A stretch of 60,586 nt of DNA from Streptomyces adelaidensis (lineage in GTDB: Bacteria; Actinomycetota; Actinomycetes; Streptomycetales; Streptomycetaceae). Location of the stretch: positions 1-60,586 of the forward strand of contig NZ_JAEMUX010000053.1 of NCBI RefSeq assembly GCF_016598475.1, in the 5' to 3' direction. Each line of letters starts with the position of its first letter. Position 1 is the first letter of the stretch. Positions 43,359 to 52,731 of the stretch are shown here, one piece after another. The notes under the pieces are model-generated. The model had not been told where the DNA came from, made no database searches, and saw only the letters and a program-made list of their open reading frames with translations. The translations under genes and the position numbers were made by a program.

Positions 43359-45256
43359 CCGATGCCTACCTCGACAGCCCACCGCTCACCGATGAGCAGC
43401 GGGCCGTGGTCGAGCAGCCCTGGGACGCGCGCGTCCTGGTCACCGCGGGCGCCGGGGCGGGAAAGACACACACGTTGGTGCGTCGGCTCGACGCGCTGTG
43501 CGGTCACGAGGACCCCGAGGAGGCGTTGGAGGCCGCAGAGATCCTGGTGCTCACCTTCTCCCGGGCCGCCGCCCGCGAGTTGCGCGAGCGCATCGCCCGG
43601 CACGGGGAGCGGGCCCGCCGGGTGCGTGCCCAGACCTTCGACGCCTGGGCGTACCAGGTGCTCCATCAGGCGCACCCGGACGGCGAGTGGGGTGCGGTCG
43701 GCTTCGACGAGCGGATCAGCGCCGCGACCCGCGCGGTCGAGGAGGGGGCACTGGAGGCCGGCGATGCCGTCCCGCCCGCTCATGTCGTGATCGACGAGGT
43801 ACAGGATCTGGTGGGCGGGCGTCGAGAGCTGGTGGAGACGCTGCTCGACCGGTACCAGGAGAGCTGCGGCTTCACCGTCGTCGGCGACGCCGCCCAGTCC
43901 GTCTACGGCTTCCAGATCGAGGACCCGGCCGAACGTGCCGACGAGACCGGGCGGTTCTTCGACTGGCTGCGCGGCTCGTACCCCGACGAACTCGTGGAAC
44001 TGCACCTCACGCGGAACTTCCGAGCCATCACCCCAGAGGCCCGGATCGCGTTGGCGCACGGTCCCCGGCTCCAGCAGGTCACCGACGCGGACGAGGCGGC
44101 GACGCTCTACGACGAACTGCGCGAACTGCTCCTGGATCCGGCGAACGGCATGGGTGACCTCACTGATCCGTTCACCTTGGACGGGTTGCGGACCTTTCCC
44201 GACACCTGTGCGATCCTCGCCCGCGACAACCGCCAGGCCCTAATGGTCTCCGGCCTGCTCCACGAGCACGGCGTCGAGCACCGGCTGCGGCGCCCCCTCG
44301 AAGAGCGGCCGGTGCCGTACTGGGTGGCCGAGCTGTTGCGCCGCACCGAGGCGACCGGCCTCACCGAGGACCGGTTCCGCTCGCTGCTCGCGGAGATCCC
44401 TCTGCCGTACGAGCCGAACGTGACCGGCCTGTGGACGGTGCTGCGCCGGACCGCGCGCTCGGCCGGACGCGGTGTGCTCGATCTGGAGCGGCTGCGCCGC
44501 TCGGTCGTCGACAGCAGGTTCCCCGACGAGGCGGCTGACCCGGAGACCGCGCGCATCGTCGTCTCCACCGTGCACCGGGCCAAGGGCCTCGAGTTCGACC
44601 GGGTGATCGTTCTGACCCCACCGACCGTCGCAGAACTGCACAAACAGCACAAGGACGAGTTGGACCTCCCTGCCGAGGCCCGGGCCTTGTACGTGGCGAT
44701 GACTCGCGCCCGCGAGGACCTGTACCACGCGCGGTCCCCCGAGTTGCCGATCCTCAAGAGAGCGGGCGGCCGAAAGAACGGCCGTCGCTACGTCGGCGGA
44801 TGGCGGTCGTACGACAGATACGGCGTCGTGACCGAGGCGGGGGACGTCTGCCGGGACAACCCGCCCGGCCACGAGACCGACGCCGTGGCGACCCAGGCCT
44901 ACCTCTTGGCGCGGGTCGACCCCGGACAGGAAGTCGCGCTGCGCAAGCGCCACGATCTGCCGATGGGCGAGTACCAGAGCCCGCCGTACGCTCTGGTGCA
45001 CGACGGCCGGGAGATCGGTGAGGCGTCGGAGCGGTTCCGGGAGGAGCTGTTCCAGGTGCAGAAGGTGAACAGCACGTGGGACCCCTGGTGGCCCGACGAG
45101 ATCCACGGCGCGCGGGTCGACACCCTGGAGACGGTGACGGGCAGCACCGCCGCCGGCGCCAACGCCGGTCTCGGTGACCGTGGGGCGTGGATCGTCCCCC
45201 GGATCACCGGCATCGGAAGGTATCGACGGGCCGACGACGAGGAGAAGCGCGCATGA
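43355..45256 (+). CDS. UvrD/PcrA-like SF1 helicase
   Basis: The 633-residue helicase starts at GTG 43355 overlapping the previous stop (GTGA). Motifs are the Q motif (LTDEQRAVVEQP), Walker A TAGAGAGKTHTL (K37), VLTFSRAAARELRERI (Ia), VIDEVQDL (II), VVGDAAQSVYGFQ (III), LTRNFRA (IV), VSTVHRAKGLEFDRVIVL (V) and LYVAMTRAREDLYHA (VI). It is a 3'-5' SF1A helicase by motif set. No nuclease domain is seen. It is coupled to drmA by an ATGA overlap, so it probably works with the DISARM-like proteins. Confidence 0.92.
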   Translation: MTDAYLDSPPLTDEQRAVVEQPWDARVLVTAGAGAGKTHTLVRRLDALCGHEDPEEALEAAEILVLTFSRAAARELRERIARHGERARRVRAQTFDAWAYQVLHQAHPDGEWGAVGFDERISAATRAVEEGALEAGDAVPPAHVVIDEVQDLVGGRRELVETLLDRYQESCGFTVVGDAAQSVYGFQIEDPAERADETGRFFDWLRGSYPDELVELHLTRNFRAITPEARIALAHGPRLQQVTDADEAATLYDELRELLLDPANGMGDLTDPFTLDGLRTFPDTCAILARDNRQALMVSGLLHEHGVEHRLRRPLEERPVPYWVAELLRRTEATGLTEDRFRSLLAEIPLPYEPNVTGLWTVLRRTARSAGRGVLDLERLRRSVVDSRFPDEAADPETARIVVSTVHRAKGLEFDRVIVLTPPTVAELHKQHKDELDLPAEARALYVAMTRAREDLYHARSPELPILKRAGGRKNGRRYVGGWRSYDRYGVVTEAGDVCRDNPPGHETDAVATQAYLLARVDPGQEVALRKRHDLPMGEYQSPPYALVHDGREIGEASERFREELFQVQKVNSTWDPWWPDEIHGARVDTLETVTGSTAAGANAGLGDRGAWIVPRITGIGRYRRADDEEKRA

Positions 45257-48200
45257 CACAGGTGTCAGACCGGCACTCCGAGCACTATCGGGTCCGGGAC
45301 GAGGAACTGCTGACGGGACTCCGCCGCGAGCTTCTCGGTCCCGCTGCGGACGCCGCGCCGGAGGACCGGGACGAGGTCCTCACCGAGGACGCTCCGATCG
45401 ACCGCTATCTGACCGGTGTCCTCTACCCGCGATCCGCCAACCCCACCGCGGAGCGGCGGATCCGTGAGGACGAGGCCGAACACGACGGCCTGGACATCGC
45501 TCCGCTGCGCACGGGTGACAGCGTCGAGGAGTCGGGTACCGCTCAGGAGGTGGGCGCCGCGGGCTCCCGCCGTCCCTCGTCCATGGGTCTCACCTTCGCG
45601 ATCGACCCAGCCATAAGCGACTCGATCGTGGTCTCGGCGCGCGCGGCCGTCTACGAACCCACCGATCCGGACGGCCAGCCGATCCCGGCCCGGCGGGCCG
45701 AGGCTCGCACCACCTCCGAACAGCGGGAACGGTGGCAACGCAAGGAACTCCTCCTTCCGGACACCCCCGTCGAAGTGACCACTCCTGCTCCCGACTTGAG
45801 ATTCGACCTCGGTGCGGGGGCCGCCCTGCGCGTCAACGTCCGGCGTCCCCACCCGACGACCGGCACGGTCACGATCACGGTCACGGTCGTCAACACCCAC
45901 CAGGTCGGCGAGCGCGAACTCCAGGACGTGTTCTCCCTGTTCCAGTGCGGTCTCACCATTCGCGCGGTCGACGGGTCCGCCGCCTTCGTCGAGCGCGCCG
46001 CCCCGACTTCCTCCCATGACGACGATGTCGCCACCAGCAGGCTGCTGCATCGCCACGCCCCGACCTTCGCCGTCGGCCACGGCTGCGCCGCCGAATGGGA
46101 CTGGACTCCGCCCCCGATCGGCATGACCGACGCCCGAAGGGCCGCCGTCGCCGAGGTGCGGAGCGAGTTCGTACCCACCGTGGAGGTGCTGCTCACCGAC
46201 TCCAATCCGGAGATCGACAGCTCGGCGCTGTCCATGCTGGGGCTGGCGGAGAAGTCCGACATCGAGGTGCTGGCCGCTCTGGAGGATCTCGCCACCGGGT
46301 ACGAGCGCTGGGTCGACCGCAAGGCGGCGGAAGCGGAGGCATTGACGGGCGACACCCACGCGAAGCCCGCGCGGGAGCAGGTGAAGGCCTGTCGTGAGGC
46401 ACTCGACCGGATCCGCGAGGGCATCGAGCTGCTGCGGACCAAGCCCGATCTGATGAGTGCGTTCCGCCTCGCCAACCGCGCCATGGCTGACCAGCGCGCC
46501 CGCAGCGCCTGGGTGAAGAACGGACGCGTCGGGGCCCCCGCCCCGGCCGCCGGTCGCTGGCGCCCCTTCCAGATCGCGTTCGTGCTGCTCTGCCTGGCCG
46601 GCATCGACGACCCCGACCACCACGACCGGAAGACCTCCGATCTGCTGTGGTTCCCCACGGGTGGTGGCAAGACGGAGGCCTACCTCGGGCTCATCGCCCT
46701 CACGTCGTTCCTGCGTCGTATCCGCAAGGGCGCCGACGGCGGTGGTGTCACCGTCCTCATGCGCTACACGCTGCGGCTGCTCACCCTCCAGCAGTTCGAG
46801 CGCGCGGCGATCCTGCTCTGTGCCATGGAAAACATGCGGCGCCACACACCCGAGTTGGGACACGAGGAGTTCTCCATCGGCATGTGGGTGGGACGCTCGG
46901 CCACCCCCAACACGCTGGCCGTGGCCGGCCAGAAGCTGGACGAGCTGCGCAGGAGCCTCGACAAGCGCCTGGCCACCGAGAACCCCGTCCAGCTGCACGC
47001 CTGCCCCTGGTGCGGGACCCGCCTCGACGCCCGGAACTACGAGGCCGACGAGGACGCCAGGCGGATGCACGTCCGATGTCCCGGCACGGACTGCGAGTTC
47101 GCCGACGGCCTGCCCGTCCACCTGATCGACGAGGCGGTGTACGACGCGCGGCCGACACTGGTGATCGCCACCGTCGACAAGTTCGCGTCGATGCCGTGGC
47201 GTCCGGCGACCTCGGCGCTCTTCAACCTTGATGACCTGGATGAGGGCACTCCACCCCCGGAGCTGATCATTCAGGACGAACTGCACCTGATCTCCGGCCC
47301 GTTGGGCACCCTGACCGGCCTCTACGAGACCGCTGTGGACGCGCTCGCGAACCGACCCAAGGTGATCGCCTCCACGGCGACCATCCGTCGCGCCGCCGAC
47401 CAGGGCCGCCACCTCTTCGCGCGCGGCGTTCGGCAGTTCCCGCCCGCCGGCCTGGACGCCCGCGACTCGTGGTTCGCCGTGGAGACACCGCGTGAGGAGA
47501 AGGCGAGCAGGCGTTACGTCGGCCTCCTTGCACCCGGCACCAGTCAGTCCACCCTCCTGATCCGCACGTACGCCACCCTGCTGCACCGGGCCAAGCACGC
47601 AAAGACCGCCGACAAGGTGCGCGACGCGTACTGGAGTCTCGTCGGCTACTTCAACAGCCTCCGGCTGCTCTCCGCGGCCGAACTCCAGGTCCACGACGAC
47701 GTGGTGGCCTATCTGGACCTGCTCGCCGGCCGCGAGGGGGTGACGGCCCGCTCGGTCGCCAACTACTCGGAGCTGACCAGTCGTGTCGACGCCAGCGAGA
47801 TCCCGACCCGCCTCAAGGGCATCGAGAGGAGGCTCCCCGACGAGGACACGGTGGACGTCCTCCTGGCCACCAACATGATCGCGGTGGGTGTGGACGTGGA
47901 CCGCCTCGGCCTCATGGCCGTGATGGGCCAGCCACAGACGACCGCCGAGTACATCCAGGCGACGAGCCGTGTCGGCCGCGCGCACCCCGGCCTGGTCACG
48001 GTCATGCTCAACTCGACCCGATCTCGGGACCGCTCCCACTACGAGAGCTTCCAGCACTTCCACTCGGCCCTCTACCGTGAGGTCGAGTCCACCTCCGTGA
48101 CACCGTTCTCCACCCGAGCCCGCGAACGGGGCCTGCACGCGGTGATCGTCGCTCTCGCCCGCATCCTGATCCCGGCCGCCCGGCCCAACGAGGGCGCAGG

Positions 48201-48507
48201 CAAGGTCGAGTCCTACGAACACGTTCTCCGGGGCCGTATCAGGGCTGTGCTCCTAGAGCGTGTGGAAGCGGTCTCCCCTGAGGAGGTCGGGGCCACTTCC
48301 CATGCCTTCGACGAGTTTGTCGAGTGGTGGTGCGACGAGGCCGACATCCACAGTGGCCTGCTCTTCGAACCTCTCAGGGGCAGCCGGGCACCTTCACTCC
48401 TGAAGGCGTACGACGACGAGTCCGAGGACGCCGGGGCGCGGGCCACTCTGTGGAGCCTGCGCGACGTCGACGCCGAGTCCGCTCTGTTCATGGAGGCAAC
48501 CCGATGA
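45253..48507 (+). CDS. drmA: DISARM helicase DrmA
   Basis: The 1084-residue protein has an N-terminal specific domain (RRELLGPAADAAPEDRD ... PIDRYLTGVLYPR) and a SF2 helicase with Walker A PTGGGKT (468-474), the unusual Walker B QDELH (674-678), STATIRRA, TNMIAVGVDVDRLGL and QATSRVGR (902-909). A four-Cys zinc cluster lies between (C584, C587, C609, C614). This set and its pairing with a DUF1998 gene are characteristic of DrmA, a DISARM component that restricts phage DNA with DrmB. Start ATG 45253 overlaps the UvrD stop. Confidence 0.9.
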   Translation: MTQVSDRHSEHYRVRDEELLTGLRRELLGPAADAAPEDRDEVLTEDAPIDRYLTGVLYPRSANPTAERRIREDEAEHDGLDIAPLRTGDSVEESGTAQEVGAAGSRRPSSMGLTFAIDPAISDSIVVSARAAVYEPTDPDGQPIPARRAEARTTSEQRERWQRKELLLPDTPVEVTTPAPDLRFDLGAGAALRVNVRRPHPTTGTVTITVTVVNTHQVGERELQDVFSLFQCGLTIRAVDGSAAFVERAAPTSSHDDDVATSRLLHRHAPTFAVGHGCAAEWDWTPPPIGMTDARRAAVAEVRSEFVPTVEVLLTDSNPEIDSSALSMLGLAEKSDIEVLAALEDLATGYERWVDRKAAEAEALTGDTHAKPAREQVKACREALDRIREGIELLRTKPDLMSAFRLANRAMADQRARSAWVKNGRVGAPAPAAGRWRPFQIAFVLLCLAGIDDPDHHDRKTSDLLWFPTGGGKTEAYLGLIALTSFLRRIRKGADGGGVTVLMRYTLRLLTLQQFERAAILLCAMENMRRHTPELGHEEFSIGMWVGRSATPNTLAVAGQKLDELRRSLDKRLATENPVQLHACPWCGTRLDARNYEADEDARRMHVRCPGTDCEFADGLPVHLIDEAVYDARPTLVIATVDKFASMPWRPATSALFNLDDLDEGTPPPELIIQDELHLISGPLGTLTGLYETAVDALANRPKVIASTATIRRAADQGRHLFARGVRQFPPAGLDARDSWFAVETPREEKASRRYVGLLAPGTSQSTLLIRTYATLLHRAKHAKTADKVRDAYWSLVGYFNSLRLLSAAELQVHDDVVAYLDLLAGREGVTARSVANYSELTSRVDASEIPTRLKGIERRLPDEDTVDVLLATNMIAVGVDVDRLGLMAVMGQPQTTAEYIQATSRVGRAHPGLVTVMLNSTRSRDRSHYESFQHFHSALYREVESTSVTPFSTRARERGLHAVIVALARILIPAARPNEGAGKVESYEHVLRGRIRAVLLERVEAVSPEEVGATSHAFDEFVEWWCDEADIHSGLLFEPLRGSRAPSLLKAYDDESEDAGARATLWSLRDVDAESALFMEATR

Positions 48508-50375
48508 CCCCACCCCCCGCACGCCGCCGCCGGACAGGTGCGAAGGGTTCCACACCCGCCCACAACTTTCCGCGGCGCGGTGCCGTCCGCCGCGCCCAGG
48601 CGATCACCACGTACGGCATCGGATCGCTCATCGCCGTCGACGCCGAGTCCTTCGTCGTCTCCGGCCTGGACGAGGCCGACCAGAGTTGGAGCGTCGACGA
48701 ATCCCCGCGGATCCACGAGCGGCGCCTGGCCCGCCTGCTCGAGGTCGACTACTTCCGGCTGCCGCCAGCATCCGACGACACCAGCAAGGACGGCCTCAGG
48801 GTTCGACGCTTCCCCTTGATGTACTCCTGCCCCGAGTGCACCGACCTGCAGCGACACCGCGATTTCAACCCGCCGGCCGGTCGCAGCGTCTGCGGCACGT
48901 GTGAGGTCGACCTCGTCCCCTCCCGTTTCGTCGTCGCCTGCGAGGCCGGGCACCTCGGCGAGTTCCCGTACTGGCAGTGGGTGCACCGTTCCACCGACCG
49001 CGGTGCCGCGACGGCCGGACAGTGCGGGGGAAGGCTCAAACTGCGCACGTCCGGGCGTACGTCCTCCCTCCGCTCGATCCTCGTCTCATGTACCTGTGGA
49101 AGGGCTCCCGAGGTCTCGATGGAAGGCTCCTTCCGTAGGAACGCGCTCAAGGACCTGGGCCTCAAGTGCCGCGGCCCCCGCCCGTGGCTCGGCACGTCCG
49201 CCCCCGCTCAGGAGTGCGGGCTCTCCCTACGCACGCTCCAGCGCGGTTCTTCGGCTGTGTGGCAGCCGGTGCTGAAGTCCGCTCTCTCCATTCCGCCGTG
49301 GAGCGACGGTCGCGCGGATCCGCTCGCCGAGCACTGGGAAAGACTGAGGAAATACGACGACCGAGTAGCCGTCGCCGCTCATCTCGATGCCGTCTTCGAA
49401 GAGGGATGTCCAGTTTCTCTGGACGAGGTGATGGCGTTGCTCGACGCGGAGCGCGAGGAGGACTCCGACGGCGCGGCGGGCCCCACTTTCGACCACCGCT
49501 ACCGCGCCCTGCGCAACAAGGAGTACGAGCGTCTCCGCTCGGGCAACGACGAGAGCGAGCACTCCTACAAGGAACAGTTCGTCTGCGAGACCCCGCTGGG
49601 CGACGAAAACGTACTCGGTCCGCTCGGCGTCACCGGTCCGATGCTGGTCAAGAAACTCCGCGAGGTACGAGCCCTCAAAGCGTTCACCCGGCTCGCCGAC
49701 CCCGACTCGACGACCGAGTCGAAGGAGATGCCTCTCTGGGACTCCAACTCCCCCTTGCGCTGGCTCCCGGCCATGGAGGTACGCGGCGAGGGGGTCTTCC
49801 TCCGCCTGGACGAGGACCGACTGGGAACCTGGGAGAAGGCCGCGACGGTGGCCGCGCGGGTCGAGCGGATGCGCACCGCTCACCAGCGGGTGCTGGAGCA
49901 GCGGGCCGGAGACCCGAGCCGTGTCGTCCCCTCTCCGGCCACCCCTCGCATGGTGCTTTTGCACACCCTGGCCCACGTCCTCATCAACGAGTGGAGTCTG
50001 GACGCGGGCTACCCGGCCGCCTCCCTGCGCGAGCGCCTGTACGCCGCCGACGACATGGCAGGAGTGCTCGTCTACACCGCGACGAGCGACTCGGCGGGCA
50101 GCCTCGGCGGCCTCGTCGCCCAGGGCGAGCCGGAGCGTCTCGACCATGCGATCCGTTCGGCCGTCCACCGTGCCGAGTGGTGCTCCTCCGACCCGCTCTG
50201 TGTCGAATCCGAGGCGTCCGGCACGGGCGGCACCAATCTCGCCGCGTGCCACGCCTGCGTGATGCTCCCCGAGACGAGCTGCGAGCAGAACAACATCCTG
50301 CTCGACCGCGCGCTGCTCGTCGGCACACCGGACGATCCCGGTCTGGGCTTCTTCGCGCACCTTTTGAACCAGTGA
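48504..50375 (+). CDS. drmB: DISARM protein DrmB (DUF1998)
   Basis: The 623-residue protein begins with RRAQAITTYGIGSLIAVDAE, has a zinc-ribbon region (YSCPECTDL ... VCGTCEVDL ... VACEAGHLGEFPY), and a C-terminal DUF1998 domain: LLHTLAHVLINEWSLDAGYP, REWCS-like AEWCSSDPLC and NLAACHACVMLPETSCEQNN. DrmA-DrmB form the DISARM core. ATG 48504 overlaps drmA (ATGA). A 21-bp hairpin 58 bases later ends the operon. Confidence 0.9.
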   Translation: MTPPPARRRRTGAKGSTPAHNFPRRGAVRRAQAITTYGIGSLIAVDAESFVVSGLDEADQSWSVDESPRIHERRLARLLEVDYFRLPPASDDTSKDGLRVRRFPLMYSCPECTDLQRHRDFNPPAGRSVCGTCEVDLVPSRFVVACEAGHLGEFPYWQWVHRSTDRGAATAGQCGGRLKLRTSGRTSSLRSILVSCTCGRAPEVSMEGSFRRNALKDLGLKCRGPRPWLGTSAPAQECGLSLRTLQRGSSAVWQPVLKSALSIPPWSDGRADPLAEHWERLRKYDDRVAVAAHLDAVFEEGCPVSLDEVMALLDAEREEDSDGAAGPTFDHRYRALRNKEYERLRSGNDESEHSYKEQFVCETPLGDENVLGPLGVTGPMLVKKLREVRALKAFTRLADPDSTTESKEMPLWDSNSPLRWLPAMEVRGEGVFLRLDEDRLGTWEKAATVAARVERMRTAHQRVLEQRAGDPSRVVPSPATPRMVLLHTLAHVLINEWSLDAGYPAASLRERLYAADDMAGVLVYTATSDSAGSLGGLVAQGEPERLDHAIRSAVHRAEWCSSDPLCVESEASGTGGTNLAACHACVMLPETSCEQNNILLDRALLVGTPDDPGLGFFAHLLNQ

Positions 50376-50433
50376 TATCGGACCATCACAAGGACACCGA
50401 CACAGATCTGCGTCTTGCACTGCGGTCGTCGGC

Positions 50434-50482
50434 AGCGGGGCGTTCCGTCGGCTGCGGCAGACAGCCGACGGAACGCCCCGCT
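50434..50482 (+). terminator. Strong terminator after drmB
   Basis: Perfect 21-bp arms, starting AGCGGGGCGTTCC and ending GGAACGCCCCGCT, flank a 7-base loop. It lies between drmB and the convergent HATPase gene and marks the right edge of the island. Confidence 0.88.
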
Positions 50483-50506
50483 CCCGCTCGGTGGAAGGGG
50501 TGGATA

Positions 50507-51226
50507 TCAGGGCATCAGATCGGCCGGCTCCACCGAATTGCCGGGGCGGTTCCGGGCCATGCACGACGCCTCTTCGGCGTCGGGGATCTGCGCCTCGAAG
50601 CGCGTCTGGGCACGGTCCAGAACTTCGTCGGGGTCCCTGCCATGCGCATGAAGCCAGTGGAGGAAGTCCGTGATCATGCCGATCACCGCCTCTTCGGCCA
50701 CGGTCGTGCTCAGCCGGCTGTGGGTGCTCGGGGTGAGACGCGGCTCGGTCGTGGCATAGACGTCGAGCAGCGCCTCGGCCCGTGACACACCGGGGCCAGC
50801 GACATGACCGGTCGGCCCCGTGGCCGCCGTGGCCAGCTCGCACCAGGTGACCTTCCGGCCACGACGGAGCTGAACGCCCCAGCGGTCGGCGATGGCATCG
50901 ACGAGGGCCATCCCGCGCCCGCTCTCCGAGTCGGAATCCGCGGCCACGAGCGTGGGAAGTGCCCGCGTATCGGGGTCGTGCACCTCAAGGCGCAGGCGCG
51001 TACCGCTCATCGAGACCGCGAGCGTGGCCGGAGTGCCGTGACCGACGTGCGTGATGACGTTCGACACGAGTTCACTGACGCAGAGTTGAGCCCCGTCGAC
51101 GACTTCGTGCAGTCCCCAGAGCCCCAGGTGGAGCCGCATGATGCGCCGCAGGGCAGCCACTCCCTCAGGGTCGGCCGTGAAGGCCAAGTCCCACGGTTTC
51201 CGAGACATACACGGTTTCTGGCTCAC
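50507..51226 (-). CDS. ATP-binding anti-sigma/serine-kinase-like regulator (HATPase_c_2)
   Basis: The 239-residue protein has a HATPase domain: ELVSNVITHVGHG (N-box), LEVHDPDTR and GRGMALVDAIADRWG. It is typical of the many RsbW-like regulators in Streptomyces. A C-terminal extension (about 130-239) is not assigned. GTG 51226 with AGAGG upstream. Divergent from the XRE/DUF5753-DUF397 pair, with which such genes usually cluster as a regulatory module. Confidence 0.88.
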   Translation of the reverse strand: MSQKPCMSRKPWDLAFTADPEGVAALRRIMRLHLGLWGLHEVVDGAQLCVSELVSNVITHVGHGTPATLAVSMSGTRLRLEVHDPDTRALPTLVAADSDSESGRGMALVDAIADRWGVQLRRGRKVTWCELATAATGPTGHVAGPGVSRAEALLDVYATTEPRLTPSTHSRLSTTVAEEAVIGMITDFLHWLHAHGRDPDEVLDRAQTRFEAQIPDAEEASCMARNRPGNSVEPADLMP

Positions 51227-51448
51227 TGAGACCTCTCTCGTCGCATGTCGCCTCCTCGCCCACCCTCACGCAATCAGCGGAGTGTCACACCTGCTCACGG
51301 TGGGTGGCGATGCCATCAGAATGGCGCCTGCTCATCCCGATATGCAATGTGCACAGCGGGATTCCCACTTCCGAGTGATTGGCAGGCGTACCCCCTTGGC
51401 GCGAGACTGAACGCCCGTTATCCGGCGGATGGTTGACAAGGGGTGTAG

Positions 51449-52297
51449 ATGGCCGGTTCACCGACGGCGCGACGTCGCCGTCTCTCGATCGAGCTGAAGA
51501 AGCTGCGCGAGACGAGCGGGTCCACCTGTGCCCAGGTCGGCGAGGCGCTGGACTGGAGCGGCTCCAAGGTCAACCGGATGGAGACCGGCAGCGGCCGGGT
51601 CCAACCGTCCGACATCGACGCCTTGTGCCGGTTCTACGACACGAGTGATGAGCTGCGGGAATTCCTCAAGTCCTTGGCCCGGCAGGCCAAGACACGCGGT
51701 TGGTGGCAGGTGCACGGAGCGGGTGTCCCCGAGTGGTTCAACATCTACATCGGCCTGGAACAGGACGCCTCCACGCTCCGCCAGTACCAGTGCGAGTTGC
51801 TGCCCGGTCTCATGCAGACCGAGGGGTACGCCCGCGAGCTCCACACGACCGGTGCGTACATGTCCGCCCAGGACATCGACAGGGCAGTGCACGTTCGCAT
51901 GGAGCGGCAGGCCATGTTGACTCGCCCCGACGCCCCGGACGCCTGGTTCATCGTGAACGAAGGGTCTGTGCGCAACGTCATCGGGGATCGTGCAGTGATG
52001 CGCGAGCAGCTTGAACGCGTCCTGGAGTCGTCCGAGTTGCCGACCGTAACCTTGCAGGTCCTTCCCTTCGACTCGGGTACCTGTCCTGCCACGGGCTCGT
52101 TCACAATGCTCGGCTTCCCGGCCCCCGAAGATCCGGACCTGGTGTACCGGGATGGCATCACTGATGCCGTTTACCTGGAAGGCGAGCATCATGTTCGTGA
52201 GTACACAAAGGCGTTCGACGGCTTGCGAGCCGCAGCCCTGAGTCCTCAGCGTTCCGCCCAGTTGATCAAGTCCGTCCTGAAGGAATCCGCCAGGTGA
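51449..52297 (+). CDS. XRE-family regulator with DUF5753
   Basis: The 282-residue protein has an N-terminal HTH (LRETSGSTCAQVGEALDWSG ... RMETG) and a C-terminal DUF5753 domain (WFNIYIGLEQDASTLRQYQ, LLPGLMQTEGYAREL, VLPFDSGTCPATGSFTMLGF). This class pairs with DUF397 proteins and acts in development and antibiotic control in Streptomyces. The stop overlaps the DUF397 start (GTGA). Confidence 0.93.
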   Translation: MAGSPTARRRRLSIELKKLRETSGSTCAQVGEALDWSGSKVNRMETGSGRVQPSDIDALCRFYDTSDELREFLKSLARQAKTRGWWQVHGAGVPEWFNIYIGLEQDASTLRQYQCELLPGLMQTEGYARELHTTGAYMSAQDIDRAVHVRMERQAMLTRPDAPDAWFIVNEGSVRNVIGDRAVMREQLERVLESSELPTVTLQVLPFDSGTCPATGSFTMLGFPAPEDPDLVYRDGITDAVYLEGEHHVREYTKAFDGLRAAALSPQRSAQLIKSVLKESAR

Positions 52298-52509
52298 GCA
52301 TTGCCCAGTCCGACGGCGACGGCCGTCTCGTGTGGTTCACGTCGTCGTACAGCAACGGCGCCGGAGGCGAGTGCGTCAAGTGCGCGATATCCGATGACCG
52401 CACTCTTGTACGCGACTCCAAGATCGCGGGAGGGCCTGTGTTCATCGTTCGAAGTGATACTTGGCGTTCCTTTGTACGGGCCTTGACCGGCACAGGGCTG
52501 GTGCACTGA
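52294..52509 (+). CDS. DUF397 protein
   Basis: The 71-residue protein has WFTSSYSNGAGGECVKCAI and VRDSKIAGGPVFIV, the two hallmark segments of DUF397. It is the small partner of the preceding XRE regulator, translationally coupled at GTG 52294, and probably counteracts it. Confidence 0.93.
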   Translation: MSIAQSDGDGRLVWFTSSYSNGAGGECVKCAISDDRTLVRDSKIAGGPVFIVRSDTWRSFVRALTGTGLVH

Positions 52510-52731
52510 TTCGGCCGCTTCGACACCTTCACAGACGTGGTCTTGGAGGAAGCGCGCGCACGCTGATACGGCACCGTGACCGGTTTTGCGGGGTGCTGTT
52601 GAGATCGTCCCCCACGCCACCGATGATGTTCACATGCGTCGGTGGGCCGGCGCCTGGTGACCGGTAGTGGCAGAGCGGGGGCATGGAGTGCTGCGGCGGC
52701 AAAGGGGCGGCGTACTGACGGCTGATGCGTC

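Noticed and set aside
45265..48222. 985-residue minus frame opposite drmA
   Set aside because: No domain and composition typical of an antisense shadow; drmA has complete helicase motifs.
30606..50375. BREX, MZA or classical R-M assignment
   Set aside because: No PglZ, BrxC or Z1 protein is visible, and no separate restriction nuclease with a recognisable domain; DrmA/DrmB fit DISARM better.
30174..50500. Integrative element with integrase and att sites
   Set aside because: No integrase, transposase or tRNA junction is visible at either edge of the defence island.
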